Assembly (NCBI GenBank): GCA_000696115.1
Contig: JJOH01000010.1
Span: forward strand, 69,126 to 133,125
Reading direction: 5' to 3'
Length of the DNA stretch: 64,000 nt
DNA from: Streptomyces olindensis
Lineage (GTDB): Bacteria > Actinomycetota > Actinomycetes > Streptomycetales > Streptomycetaceae
Part shown: positions 38,520-48,203 of the stretch, piece by piece
How positions within the stretch are numbered: the stretch's first letter is position 1
How the letters are laid out: each line of letters begins with the position of its first letter
Made by a program: the position numbers and the translations under genes
Notes under the pieces: model-generated
Seen by the model: only the letters and a program-made list of their open reading frames with translations
Told to the model about the DNA's origin: nothing
Databases searched by the model: none

Positions 38520-41354
38520 TCAGTCGTCCGCCGACTTGGCGGCGGTCGCCGTCTTGGCGGCCGTCTTCTTGGCGGTGGTGGTCTTCTTGGCCGTCGCCTT
38601 CTTCGCGGTCGTGGTCTTCTTCGCCGCGGTCTTCTTGGCCGCCGTCGCCGTCTTCTTCGCCGGCGCCTTCTTGGCCGCCTTCTTCGCGGTCTTCTTCGCC
38701 GGTCCCTTGGCGCGCTTCTCGGCGAGCAGCTCGAAGCCGCGCTCCGGGGTGATCGTCTCGACGCTGTCGCCGGAGCGCAGGGTCGCGTTGGTCTCGCCGT
38801 CGGTGACGTACGGCCCGAAGCGGCCGTCCTTGACGACGACGGGCTTCTCGCTGACCGGGTCGGTGCCGAGCTCCTTCAGCGGCGGCTTGGCGGCGGCCCG
38901 GCCACGCTGCTTGGGCTGGGCGTAGATCGCCAGCGCCTCCTCCAGCGTGATCGTGAAGAGCTGCTCCTCGGACTGGAGCGAGCGCGAGTCCGTGCCCTTC
39001 TTCAGGTACGGGCCGTAGCGGCCGTTCTGCGCGGTGATCTCCTGGCCCTCGGCGTCCGTGCCGACGACGCGCGGCAGCGACATCAGCTTCAGGGCGTCGT
39101 CGAGGGTGACCGTGTCCAGGGACATCGACTTGAACAGGGACGCCGTGCGCGGCTTGACCGCGTTCTTGCCCGTCTTGGGGGTGCCCTCGGGGAGGATCTC
39201 CGTCACGTACGGGCCGTAGCGGCCGTCCTTGGCGACGATCGTGTGGCCGGTGCCCGGGTCGGTGCCCAGCTCGAAGTCGCCGCTGGGCTTGGCCAGCAGT
39301 TCCTCGGCCAGCTCCACGGACAGCTCGTCCGGCGCGAGGTCGGCCGGGATGTCGGCGCGCTGGTGCTGCTCGGTGTCTTTCTCGCCGCGCTCGATGTAGG
39401 GGCCGTAGCGCCCCACCCGCAGCACGATGTCGTTGCCCACCGGGAACGACGACACTTCGCGCGCGTCGATCGCGCCCAGGTCGGTCACCAGTTCCTTGAG
39501 GCCGCCGAGGTGGTCACCGTCGCCGTTGCCGGCCTCGGCCGCGCCGCCGTTGTGGGTGCCCTCGCCGAAGTAGAACCGCTTCAGCCACGGCACGGCCTGC
39601 GCCTCGCCGCGGGCGATGCGGTCGAGGTCGTCCTCCATCTTGGCGGTGAAGTCGTAATCGACGAGCCGCCCGAAGTGCTTCTCCAGGAGGTTGACCACGG
39701 CGAAGGACAGGAAGGACGGGACGAGTGCCGTGCCCTTCTTGAACACGTAGCCGCGGTCCAGGATCGTGCCGATGATCGAGGCGTACGTCGACGGGCGGCC
39801 GATCTCGCGCTCCTCCAGCTCCTTGACCAGGGAGGCCTCGGTGTAGCGGGCCGGGGGCTTGGTGGCGTGCCCGTCGACCGTGATCTCCTCGGCGCTCAGG
39901 GGGTCGCCCTCGGAGACCTGGGGCAGCCGGCGCTCGCGGTCGTCGAGCTCGGCGTTCGGGTCGTCGGCGCCCTCCACGTAGGCCTTCAGGAAGCCGTGGA
40001 AGGTGATCGTCTTGCCGGACGCGCTGAACTCGACGTCCCGGCCGTCGGAGGCGGTGCCGCCGATCTTCACCGTGACACTGTTGCCGGTCGCGTCCTTCAT
40101 CTGGGAGGCGACGGTCCGCTTCCAGATCAGCTCGTAGAGCTTGAACTGGTCGCCGGTCAGTCCGGTCTCGGCGGGAGTGCGGAAACGATCACCCGAGGGG
40201 CGGATCGCCTCGTGGGCCTCCTGCGCGTTCTTGACCTTCCCGGCGTACGTCCGCGGCTGCGGCGGCAGGTAGTCGGCGCCGTACAGCTGCGTGACCTGGG
40301 CGCGGGCGGCGGCGACCGCCGTGTCGCTCAGGGTCGTGGAGTCCGTACGCATGTACGTGATGTAGCCGTTCTCGTACAGCTTCTGCGCGATCTGCATCGT
40401 GGCCTTCGCGCCGAAGCCGAGCTTGCGGCTGGCCTCCTGCTGCAGCGTCGTCGTACGGAACGGGGCGTACGGCGAGCGGCGGTAGGGCTTGGACTCGACG
40501 GAGCGGACGGCGAACCGGGTCTGCTCCAGGGCGGCGGCCAGGGCGCGCGCGTTCGCCTCGTCGAGGTGGAGGGTGTTCGCGCTCTTCAGTTGTCCCAGGG
40601 AGTCGAAGTCGCGGCCCTGCGCGACCCGCCTGCCGTCGACGGTCTGCAGGCGGGCGACCAGCGACGACGGGTCCGACGGGTCTCCGGCGCGGCCGGTCGC
40701 GAAGGTGCCCGTCAGGTCCCAGTACTCAGCCGAACGAAAGGCGATGCGCTCGCGTTCCCGCTCGACGACGAGACGGGTGGCGACGGACTGGACCCGGCCC
40801 GCGGAAAGCCGCGGCATGACCTTCTTCCACAGGACCGGCGAGACCTCGTAGCCGTAGAGGCGGTCGAGGATGCGGCGGGTCTCCTGGGCGTCGACGAGCT
40901 TCTGGTTGAGCTGGCGCGGGTTGGCCACGGCGGCCTGGATCGCGGCCTTGGTGATCTCGTGGAAGACCATCCGCTTGACGGGGACCTTGGGCTTGAGCAC
41001 CTCCTGGAGGTGCCAGGCGATGGCCTCGCCCTCGCGGTCCTCATCGGTGGCGAGGAAGAGCTCGTCGGACTCCTTCAGCAGGTCCTTGAGCTTCTTGACC
41101 TGCGCCTTCTTGTCGGCGTTGACCACATAGATCGGCTGGAAGTCATGGTCGACGTCCACACCGAGGCGGCGGACCTCGCCGGTGTACTTCTCGGGCACCT
41201 CGGCGGCGCCGTTGGGAAGGTCGCGGATGTGCCCGACGCTCGCCTCGACGGTGTATCCGGGCCCGAGATAGCCCTTGATCGTCTTCGCCTTGGCAGGCGA
41301 CTCGACGATGACGAGTCGGCGGCCGCCCTTCGCGGTCTCGCTGGTCGGGGACAA
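38520..41354 (-). CDS. topA: DNA topoisomerase I
   Basis: 944 residues from a TTG start (MSPTSETAKGGRRLVIVE). It has the TOPRIM domain (VESPAKAKTIKGYLGPG, with the DxDxE stretch LATDEDREGEAIAW), the catalytic Tyr334 in ITYMRTDSTTLS, and the C-terminal repeats of KYGPYV-type (DGRYGPYVTEILPEGTP and similar). The tail is Lys/Ala/Thr-rich (AKKTTTAKK repeats) as in other actinobacterial TopA, where it binds DNA and aids processivity. It relaxes negative supercoils. Upstream of tmk on the same strand. Confidence 0.97.
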   Translation of the reverse strand: MSPTSETAKGGRRLVIVESPAKAKTIKGYLGPGYTVEASVGHIRDLPNGAAEVPEKYTGEVRRLGVDVDHDFQPIYVVNADKKAQVKKLKDLLKESDELFLATDEDREGEAIAWHLQEVLKPKVPVKRMVFHEITKAAIQAAVANPRQLNQKLVDAQETRRILDRLYGYEVSPVLWKKVMPRLSAGRVQSVATRLVVERERERIAFRSAEYWDLTGTFATGRAGDPSDPSSLVARLQTVDGRRVAQGRDFDSLGQLKSANTLHLDEANARALAAALEQTRFAVRSVESKPYRRSPYAPFRTTTLQQEASRKLGFGAKATMQIAQKLYENGYITYMRTDSTTLSDTAVAAARAQVTQLYGADYLPPQPRTYAGKVKNAQEAHEAIRPSGDRFRTPAETGLTGDQFKLYELIWKRTVASQMKDATGNSVTVKIGGTASDGRDVEFSASGKTITFHGFLKAYVEGADDPNAELDDRERRLPQVSEGDPLSAEEITVDGHATKPPARYTEASLVKELEEREIGRPSTYASIIGTILDRGYVFKKGTALVPSFLSFAVVNLLEKHFGRLVDYDFTAKMEDDLDRIARGEAQAVPWLKRFYFGEGTHNGGAAEAGNGDGDHLGGLKELVTDLGAIDAREVSSFPVGNDIVLRVGRYGPYIERGEKDTEQHQRADIPADLAPDELSVELAEELLAKPSGDFELGTDPGTGHTIVAKDGRYGPYVTEILPEGTPKTGKNAVKPRTASLFKSMSLDTVTLDDALKLMSLPRVVGTDAEGQEITAQNGRYGPYLKKGTDSRSLQSEEQLFTITLEEALAIYAQPKQRGRAAAKPPLKELGTDPVSEKPVVVKDGRFGPYVTDGETNATLRSGDSVETITPERGFELLAEKRAKGPAKKTAKKAAKKAPAKKTATAAKKTAAKKTTTAKKATAKKTTTAKKTAAKTATAAKSADD

Positions 41355-41599
41355 CTTCGCTCTTCTCTCCGGTCGACGCTGGGGCCTCCCCGGAGTCGCT
41401 TACCGGGGCTGGGTACGTGGTGACGCTGCGGAGTGTGACGGTACAGCCCGCCCCCGTGTCAAACGGGAAAAGCCCGCAACGGCCACTCGAACGGTAACCC
41501 GACTACCACCATTCCTGCCGCCCGGAGTACCCGGAGCAAGCCCGGCCCCGTGCGGAGCGCGACCCCCGGTTACGGGCGGGCACGGCTCCGGCCCCGGGC
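41355..41599. promoter_or_regulatory. topA upstream region
   Basis: No gene is visible. Immediately before the TTG the minus strand has GAGAAGAGCGAAG, a plausible ribosome-binding stretch. A topA promoter should lie here but I cannot name its elements. Confidence 0.4.
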
Positions 41600-41797
41600 T
41601 CACAGGCGGGTGAAGCACCACGCTCCGACCGCCAGGGCGAGCACCGCGACGACGCTCGCGAGGGTCGCCGACGCGACCGGTTTCACCCCGTGGGCGACGG
41701 GCCGGTGCTGGCGCACGCGCGTCACGGTCCAGACCAGCAGTCCCGCTCCGAACAGGGAGAACACCGCTCCCGCGAAGATCGCCGGTTCGCTCTCCAT
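41600..41797 (-). CDS. Small membrane protein
   Basis: 65 residues from an ATG at 41797 (MESEPAIFAGAVFSLFGAGL). Two hydrophobic segments (residues of about 6-24 and about 42-61) flank a short basic loop (TRVRQHRPVAHGVKP), giving a two-helix inner-membrane protein. No domain is recognised. Longer in-frame starts lack support. It lies between topA and the methyltransferase gene on the same strand. Confidence 0.65.
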   Translation of the reverse strand: MESEPAIFAGAVFSLFGAGLLVWTVTRVRQHRPVAHGVKPVASATLASVVAVLALAVGAWCFTRL

Positions 41798-42046
41798 GGC
41801 CCGCCGTGCCCCTTTTCTCACGTCCGTGACTCCCCAGCCCCGGGAGGCTGACACGCGTGGGCGGCGAGCAGGCGAACCCGAGGTGAACTCCGGGGCGACA
41901 CAGCTGTCGATCAAGGACGTCCAGCCCCTCACGACCCCTTTCGGACGAGGTGTTCAAATCGACTCGAATTTGTTGGCGGCCTCCTTGGCCCGAACCTTCT
42001 CCGGGGCCCTCAGACGGCTTCCTCGGCGCAAGCCGCTCCGGGACCC

Positions 42047-43576
42047 TCAGCCGGCCGGCTCCAGGAACCCCTGCTCCACCAGCAGCCGGATCTGCGCCGG
42101 GGTGCGGTCGCGCAGCAGCACCGGGTCCTCGCCGACCAGCTGGGCGATGGCGTCGAGGATGCGGCCCGCGCTCATCGTGCCGTCGCACACGCCCGCGAAG
42201 CCCGCGCCGACCGTGTCCACCCGGGTCGCCCGGCGCATGCCGCGGTTCTGGCGGAGCACCACATGCTCCGGGTCCTCGGCGCCGGGCAGCCCGACCTGTT
42301 CCTGCACGATCTCGGCGGCGAGCCGGAAGTGCCCTTCGAGCAGGGCGGCGTCGTCGTGCTCGCGCAGGTAGTCGAGCCGGTCGAAGTGGTTCCGGATGGT
42401 GTCGCCGAGCGGCTGCTCGACCGGATGCGGCCACTCCTCCACCGTGAGGGAGGGCACGGCGGCGTCCGTCCTTCGCAGGGTGATCCAGCCGAAGCCGACG
42501 GCCTTCACCTTGCGCGCCTCGAACTCGTCGAGCCATGCGTCGTACCGCGCCTGGTACTCCGCCACGTCGCCGCGGTGGTCACCCGCGTCACGCAGCCACA
42601 GCTCGGCGTACTGGTTGACGTCCTGCACCTCGCGCTGCACGATCCACGCGTCGCAGCCCCGGGGCACCCATGACCTGAGCCTGTCCTGCCAGTCCTCCCC
42701 TTCCACGTGCTGCCAGTTGGCGAGGAACTGCGCGAACCCGCCCTCGTTCAGCCGTTCCCCTGCCTCCTGAACGAGCGTGCGGCACAGATCGTCCCCGCCC
42801 ATCCCGCCGTCGCGGTAGGTGAGCCGGGCACCGGGCGAGATCACGAACGGCGGGTTGGAGACGATCAGGTCGTACCGCTCGTCGTCCCGGACCGGTGCGA
42901 AGAGGGAGCCCTCGCGCAGATCGGCGGCCGGGGCGCCGGACAGCGCCAGCGTGAGGGCGGTGATGTGCAGGGCGCGCGGGTTGAGGTCGGTGGCCGTCAC
43001 CCGGGTGGCGTGCTGCGCGGCGTGCAGGGCCTGGATGCCGGAGCCGGTGCCCAGGTCGAGGGCGGCGGCGACGGGCCTGCGGACGGTGATGCCGGCGAGG
43101 GTCGTGGACGCGCCACCGACCCCGAGGACGACTCCTTCGTCGCGCCGGCCGATCCCGCCGGCGCCGCCGACGGCGCAGCCCAGGTCCGACACGATGAACC
43201 AGTCCTCGCCGCCGGGCCCCCCGTAGGGGCGCACGTCCACGGCGGCGGCGAGCTCGTCGCCGCCGGCGGGCAGCAGCCAGCCGCTCTCCATGCAGGCGTC
43301 GACGGGCAGGACGTCCGCCACGCGCGCGTGCGGCACGGGCTGCTGGAGCAGGAACAGCCGGACGAGCATCTCCAGCGGCGTGTCCCCGCGGGTGGCCCGG
43401 AGCGCGGGCACGGTCTCGCTCCGGGCCAGCGCCGCGTACGCGGGGGCGCCAAGCAGTTCGAGCAGTCCGTCGGCCGTGAAGGAGGCGGCGAGCAGGGCGT
43501 CCCGGAGCCGGGCGGCGACCTCGGGACGGTCGGTGGAGGGCAGCGGGGGCAGGGGTGACTGGCTGGCGTTACTCAC
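42047..43576 (-). CDS. SAM-dependent methyltransferase (HemK/N5-glutamine or N6-adenine type)
   Basis: 509 residues from a GTG (VSNASQSPL). After a 160-residue N-terminal domain comes the Rossmann fold: motif I LDLGTGSGIQALHAAQ, motif II ATDLNPRAL, and the N-P-P-F catalytic motif IVSNPPFVISPGARLTYRDGG (near residue 240), which marks methylation of an amide or exocyclic amine nitrogen. The C-terminal region extends to residue 509. The substrate (a protein glutamine, rRNA or DNA adenine) is not shown. Conserved near topA in Streptomyces. Confidence 0.88.
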   Translation of the reverse strand: MSNASQSPLPPLPSTDRPEVAARLRDALLAASFTADGLLELLGAPAYAALARSETVPALRATRGDTPLEMLVRLFLLQQPVPHARVADVLPVDACMESGWLLPAGGDELAAAVDVRPYGGPGGEDWFIVSDLGCAVGGAGGIGRRDEGVVLGVGGASTTLAGITVRRPVAAALDLGTGSGIQALHAAQHATRVTATDLNPRALHITALTLALSGAPAADLREGSLFAPVRDDERYDLIVSNPPFVISPGARLTYRDGGMGGDDLCRTLVQEAGERLNEGGFAQFLANWQHVEGEDWQDRLRSWVPRGCDAWIVQREVQDVNQYAELWLRDAGDHRGDVAEYQARYDAWLDEFEARKVKAVGFGWITLRRTDAAVPSLTVEEWPHPVEQPLGDTIRNHFDRLDYLREHDDAALLEGHFRLAAEIVQEQVGLPGAEDPEHVVLRQNRGMRRATRVDTVGAGFAGVCDGTMSAGRILDAIAQLVGEDPVLLRDRTPAQIRLLVEQGFLEPAG

Positions 43577-43752
43577 GCCCCCATTGTGGCCGCCGACACC
43601 GGCGCCGCACGTGCCCGGACCGGGTATCGCGCGCGTCTCTACCGGGTGTCGCGCGCGTCCCTGCGGGGTAGCGGCCCGGGCCGCGGCTGGGCAAGTTCAC
43701 ATCCGCCCCGGAGACCTCCCTCAGCTCACAGGGCACACGTGGACCAGCGCAC

Positions 43753-44322
43753 TCAGCTCTGCGTGGCCCCCGCCGACGCCGTGGCCGCCTTGCAGCTGGA
43801 CTGACGGGCCATCGCCTGGCCGACCTCGCCCTCCTCCAGGTTCCGGAGCGCGTCGTTCCCGCTCTTGCTCAGCTTGTCCAGCTCGGTGGCGATGTCCTTG
43901 AGGCCGTCGGCGAACTTCCCCTGGTCCTTCGTGTCCAGCGCGTCGACCTGCTTCTTCAGGTCGGCGTAGGACGAGGAGATCGAGTTGAGCTCCGTGACCG
44001 CGTCCTTCTGCTTCTTCTCACCGTTCTCGACGTCCGGCGCCCCGGCCTTGTTCACCGCGGCCCCGATCGCCTTGTAGGCGTCGGACATGTCCTGGAAGGC
44101 CTGCGCGTCGGTCTTCTGGACGTCCTCCGGCGTGCTGTTGTCCGAGGTCTCCTTCTGGATCGCGGCATTGGCCGACTCGATCTTCTTGGCCTGCGGCTGT
44201 ACGGCGTCACAGACCTGCTTGGCCCAGGAGTCCAGCTTCTCGTTGTCGTCGCCGCCGCAGCCCGACAGCGCCAGTACCAGTACCGCACCGCCGGACAGTG
44301 CGGCCGCGAGCTTCTTGTTCAC
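43753..44322 (-). CDS. Small secreted lipoprotein
   Basis: 189 residues from a GTG at 44322 (VNKKLAAALSGGAVLVLALS). GGAAGGG lies well spaced upstream of that GTG; a nearby ATG at 44340 reads over the same ribosome-binding sequence and is less likely. The lipobox LSGC sits near residue 22. The mature protein is acidic and helical (LDSWAKQVCDAVQPQAKKIESA), with two cysteines and repeated predicted coiled coil. Function unknown; a cell-surface role is likely. Confidence 0.75.
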   Translation of the reverse strand: MNKKLAAALSGGAVLVLALSGCGGDDNEKLDSWAKQVCDAVQPQAKKIESANAAIQKETSDNSTPEDVQKTDAQAFQDMSDAYKAIGAAVNKAGAPDVENGEKKQKDAVTELNSISSSYADLKKQVDALDTKDQGKFADGLKDIATELDKLSKSGNDALRNLEEGEVGQAMARQSSCKAATASAGATQS

Positions 44323-44467
44323 CGGTTTGGTCCCTTCCATGGCTCTCGGCCCCGGAACATACACGCCAGATGCACGGCAACCGCACGCCGAACGTCTATT
44401 AAGACCTTTTTGTAACCTTTTGCACCAAGCGAGAGAAGGCTCACGGCGTGCTCGTGTACACACAAGA

Positions 44468-44505
44468 GCGGGCGGGCGCCGCGCCAACGCACGCCGCCCG
44501 CCCGC
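44468..44505 (-). terminator. Terminator of the hppA gene
   Basis: An 11-bp perfect stem (GCGGGCGGGCG with CGCCCGCCCGC) with a GC-rich loop lies 28 bp after the hppA stop on the minus strand. It fits an intrinsic-type terminator and could also separate the lipoprotein transcript. Confidence 0.6.
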
Positions 44506-44533
44506 ACCTTGAGCTGGGGCTTGGAGGACCTCC

Positions 44534-46939
44534 CTACGAAACGACCGCCGGGTCGGCCGACTTGGGCTTCGGCTCGGCGTTGTCTTCGTCACCCATGGCG
44601 ATCCCGCGCCGCTTCGACACGTACACCGCGCCGACGATCACGAGGAACGCGATGGCCGCGATCAGGATCCGTACCCCGATGCTCTTGTCGGCGCCGTAGG
44701 AGAACTTGATCACCGCGGGCGCGATGAGCAGCGACACCAGGTTCATGACCTTCAGCAGCGGGTTGATCGCGGGACCGGCGGTGTCCTTGAAGGGGTCGCC
44801 GACCGTGTCGCCGATGACAGTCGCGGCGTGGGCCTCGCTGCCCTTGCCGCCGTGGTGGCCGTCCTCCACCAGCTTCTTGGCGTTGTCCCAGGCGCCACCG
44901 GAGTTGGCGAGGAACACCGCCATCAGCGTGCCCGCGCCGATCGCGCCCGCCAGGTAGGCGCCGAGCGCGCCGACGCCGAGCGTGAACCCGATGAAGATGG
45001 GCGCCATGACGGCGAGCAGGCCGGGCGTCGCGAGTTCCCGGAGCGCGTCCTTCGTGCAGATGTCGACGACCTTGCCGTACTCCGGTTTCTCGCTGTAGTC
45101 CATGATCCCGGGCCGCTCCCGGAACTGCCGCCGCACCTCGAAGACCACGGAACCCGCCGACCGCGACACGGCGTTGATCGCCAGCCCCGAGAAGAGGAAG
45201 ACGACCGCCGCGCCCGCGACGAGACCCACGAGGTTGTTGGGCTGCGAGATGTCCATCATCAGGCTCATCGGCGCACCCGGCCCGGACAACTCCTCGCCCA
45301 CGTCCCGCGCGCCGGTGATGATCGCGTCCCGGTAGGACCCGAACAGCGCCGCCGCCGCGAGCACGGCCGTGGCGATCGCGATGCCCTTGGTGATCGCCTT
45401 GGTGGTGTTGCCGACCGCGTCCAGGTTGGTGAGCACCTGCGCGCCCGCGCCCTCGACGTCGCCGGACATCTCCGCGATGCCCTGGGCGTTGTCGGAGACC
45501 GGCCCGAAGGTGTCCATCGCGACGATCACGCCGACCGTGGTGAGCAGGCCGGTGCCGGCCAGCGCCACCGCGAACAGCGCCAGCATGATCGACGTACCGC
45601 CGAGCAGGAACGCCCCGTACACGCCGAGGCCGATCAACAGGGCGGTGTAGACGGCGGATTCGAGACCGACGGAGATACCGGCGAGGACGACGGTGGCCGG
45701 GCCGGTGAGCGAGGTCTTGCCGATGTCCCGGACGGGCCGGCGGGTGGTCTCCGTGAAGTAGCCGGTCAGTTGCTGGATCAGGGCGGCGAGCACGATGCCG
45801 ATGGCCACCGCGACGAGCGCGAGGATCCGCGGGTCGCCGTCCTTGCCCGTGATCGCCGTGTCCGTCACGCCGTCCAGCTCCGAGTACTTCCCCGGCAGGT
45901 AGACGAAGACGGCCACCGCCACCAGCACGAGCGAGATCACCGCGGAGATGAAGAACCCTCGGTTGATGGCGCTCATGCCGCTGCGGTCGGCGCGCCGCGG
46001 CGCCACCGCGAAGATGCCGATCATCGCCGTGATGACACCGATCGCCGGCACCAGCAGCGGGAAACCGAGCCCGGCGTCGCCGAAGGCCGCCGAGCCGAGG
46101 ATCAGCGCGGCGACCAGGGTCACGGCGTACGACTCGAAGAGGTCGGCCGCCATGCCCGCGCAGTCGCCGACGTTGTCGCCCACGTTGTCGGCGATGGTCG
46201 CGGCATTGCGCGGGTCGTCCTCCGGAATGCCCTGTTCGACCTTGCCGACCAGGTCGGCGCCGACGTCGGCGGCCTTGGTGAAGATGCCGCCGCCGACCCG
46301 CATGAACATCGCGATCAGCGCGGCACCGAGGCCGAAGCCCTCCAGCACCTTCGGCGCGTCGGCCGCGTACACCAGCACCACGCAGGAGGCACCGAGCAGG
46401 CCGAGGCCCACCGTGAACATGCCGACCACACCGCCGGTGCGAAATGCGATCTTCATCGCTTTGTGCGAGACGGCGGTCAGATCCTTTTCCGGCTCGCCTG
46501 CCGCCGGGGTCGCTTCACGCGCCGCCGCGGCGACACGCACATTGCTGCGTACGGCGAGCCACATGCCGATATAGCCGGTGGCCGCCGAGAACGCCGCTCC
46601 GATCAGGAAGAACACCGACCGTCCGACTCGCTGATTCCAGTCGTCCGCGGGCAGCAGCATGAGCAGGAAGAACACGACGACGGCGAATACGCCGAGCGTG
46701 CGCAGCTGGCGTGCCAGATAGGCGTTCGCGCCTTCCTGGACCGCTGCCGCGATCTTCTTCATGCTGTCGGTGCCCTCGCCCGCCGCGAGTACCTGGCGCA
46801 CCAGGACGCCCGCGACCGCGAGCGCCGCCAGCGCGACGACCGCGATGACCACGACGAGAACGCGGTTGCCATCGGTCAGTACGGCGGCTGCGAGGTCTGT
46901 GGGATGGCCCGACTGTGGTGAGATGGAAAGCCCCGCCAT
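44534..46939 (-). CDS. hppA: Membrane-bound proton-translocating pyrophosphatase
   Basis: 801 residues with about sixteen membrane helices. Substrate-binding motifs are complete: ADVGADLVGKVEQGIPEDDPRNAATIADNVGDNVGDCAGM, then ISDNAQG-type GPVSDNAQGIAEMS, and DTVGDPFKDTAGPAINPLLK near the end. Hydrolysis of pyrophosphate drives proton (or sodium) pumping across the membrane. The gene lies directly upstream of the lipoprotein and downstream of the BldG pair, all read leftward. Length matches the family. Confidence 0.95.
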   Translation of the reverse strand: MAGLSISPQSGHPTDLAAAVLTDGNRVLVVVIAVVALAALAVAGVLVRQVLAAGEGTDSMKKIAAAVQEGANAYLARQLRTLGVFAVVVFFLLMLLPADDWNQRVGRSVFFLIGAAFSAATGYIGMWLAVRSNVRVAAAAREATPAAGEPEKDLTAVSHKAMKIAFRTGGVVGMFTVGLGLLGASCVVLVYAADAPKVLEGFGLGAALIAMFMRVGGGIFTKAADVGADLVGKVEQGIPEDDPRNAATIADNVGDNVGDCAGMAADLFESYAVTLVAALILGSAAFGDAGLGFPLLVPAIGVITAMIGIFAVAPRRADRSGMSAINRGFFISAVISLVLVAVAVFVYLPGKYSELDGVTDTAITGKDGDPRILALVAVAIGIVLAALIQQLTGYFTETTRRPVRDIGKTSLTGPATVVLAGISVGLESAVYTALLIGLGVYGAFLLGGTSIMLALFAVALAGTGLLTTVGVIVAMDTFGPVSDNAQGIAEMSGDVEGAGAQVLTNLDAVGNTTKAITKGIAIATAVLAAAALFGSYRDAIITGARDVGEELSGPGAPMSLMMDISQPNNLVGLVAGAAVVFLFSGLAINAVSRSAGSVVFEVRRQFRERPGIMDYSEKPEYGKVVDICTKDALRELATPGLLAVMAPIFIGFTLGVGALGAYLAGAIGAGTLMAVFLANSGGAWDNAKKLVEDGHHGGKGSEAHAATVIGDTVGDPFKDTAGPAINPLLKVMNLVSLLIAPAVIKFSYGADKSIGVRILIAAIAFLVIVGAVYVSKRRGIAMGDEDNAEPKPKSADPAVVS

Positions 46940-47158
46940 TCGTCCTCCTTGACGCTTGGGCTGAGCTCAAGATGTGGACGGGATTGTAGGTACCGGAACC
47001 TGATCAAAACAGAGCGCGATAAACGGAATTGGCCTTCTGAGGTAATGCCCTGAAAGCATTCTGGTACTGCCGCGGAGCACGCGAATGATCGTGAACGAAT
47101 TCACGCGATGAACGGCACAGGAACTACTGTAAAGGCGAGCACTGACACCCGCACATGG

Positions 47159-47186
47159 CGAAGGGCCCCACGGGTGGGGCCCTTCG
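47159..47186 (-). terminator. Terminator after the RsbW-like gene
   Basis: CGAAGGGCCCCAC and GTGGGGCCCTTCG form a perfect 13-bp stem with a 2-nt gap, 25 bp after the RsbW-like stop on the minus strand. It is symmetrical, so it could act for both strands. Confidence 0.75.
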
Positions 47187-47211
47187 GAAGAACGGTGTGC
47201 GCGGTGGCCGG

Positions 47212-47649
47212 TCAGACCAGGATGGTGGGCGGCGGCGTGGTCGGCCAGGTCATCTTGATCGACCCGCCGTGCTCTCCCGCGCTGACCTCGACGTCGTCGA
47301 CGAGGCCGCTGATGACCGCGAGGCCCATCTCGTCCTCGTCGGTCTCACCGTCGGGGTCGCCGGGCCCGGCGCCGGGCGCGCGCTCGCCGGGGACCGCGTG
47401 CGGGGCCTCGTCGCCGACCTCGATGGAGAACTGTTTCTCCTCCTCGATCAGCAGCACCTTCACCGGTGCCGAGATCCCGCCTGTCTGATGCAGTCCGACG
47501 GCCCGGGTGCACGCCTCGCCGACGGCGAGCCTGACCTCGTCGAGGACGGCCTCGTCCACTCCGGCCCTGCGCGCCACCGCTGCCGCCACCAGCCGGGCGG
47601 TCCTGACGTGCTCGGGCAGCGCGCTGAAGCGGAGCTCAACGGTGGCCAT
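47212..47649 (-). CDS. RsbW-like ATP-binding anti-sigma factor, BldG partner
   Basis: 145 residues from an ATG at 47649 (MATVELRFSALPEHVRTARL). GHKL ATPase features: the N box VRLAVGEACTRAVGLHQ has Arg where RsbW proteins usually carry the magnesium-binding Asn (EACTNAV), and the G1 region DEDEMGLAVISGLVDDVEV is present. Such proteins bind and phosphorylate an anti-anti-sigma factor. It lies 133 bp downstream of bldG on the same strand, so the pair is the BldG switch locus. The N-box change may alter its ATP use. Confidence 0.85.
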   Translation of the reverse strand: MATVELRFSALPEHVRTARLVAAAVARRAGVDEAVLDEVRLAVGEACTRAVGLHQTGGISAPVKVLLIEEEKQFSIEVGDEAPHAVPGERAPGAGPGDPDGETDEDEMGLAVISGLVDDVEVSAGEHGGSIKMTWPTTPPPTILV

Positions 47650-47782
47650 GCATCCCCCTCGCAACTACGGGCGTGCTGTCGGGAGGCACCGGGCCGCCGA
47701 AAGGCCGGGCCCCCTCGGTCTTCACTTCTGCCGAACTCGTACCGCACTGCGGCCGGCCCGGGCACACGGCCCGGGCCCGGTC

Positions 47783-48124
47783 TCAGTCGGTGGCCGCTAC
47801 CGCTTCCTCGACCGAGGTGTGAATCGGGAACACCTTGGTGAGGCCGGTGATGCGGAAGATCTTCAGAATGCGCTCCTGGTTGCAGACCAGGCGCAGGGAG
47901 CCCTCATGGGCACGCACGCGCTTGAGGCCGCCGACCAGAACGCCGAGCCCGGTGGAGTCGAGGAAGTCCACGCCCTCCATGTCGACGACAAGGTGGAAAC
48001 TGCCGTCGTTCACCAGCTCGACCAACTGCTCGCGCAGCTTGGGCGCGGTATATACGTCGATTTCGCCACCGACCCTGACGATCGTGCGATCGCCCATGGT
48101 CTCGGTCGACAGGGACAGGTCCAC
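47783..48124 (-). CDS. bldG: Anti-sigma factor antagonist BldG
   Basis: 113 residues from a GTG ([20 protein letters not shown]). It has the STAS fold with the phosphorylated serine in [19 protein letters not shown] at Ser57. This matches BldG, which controls aerial development and antibiotic production in Streptomyces by sequestering anti-sigma proteins when unphosphorylated. Its start lies 79 bp from that of the divergent helicase gene. Confidence is high because the length and the phosphorylation site position agree. Confidence 0.95.
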   Translation of the reverse strand: MDLSLSTETMGDRTIVRVGGEIDVYTAPKLREQLVELVNDGSFHLVVDMEGVDFLDSTGLGVLVGGLKRVRAHEGSLRLVCNQERILKIFRITGLTKVFPIHTSVEEAVAATD

Positions 48125-48203
48125 GGATCCTCCAGCACCTTGCTATCGAGCGGTCGCCCTTGGGGCATCTCGGCTTCAGCCCTTGGACGCTTCGCCAGCC
48201 GCG

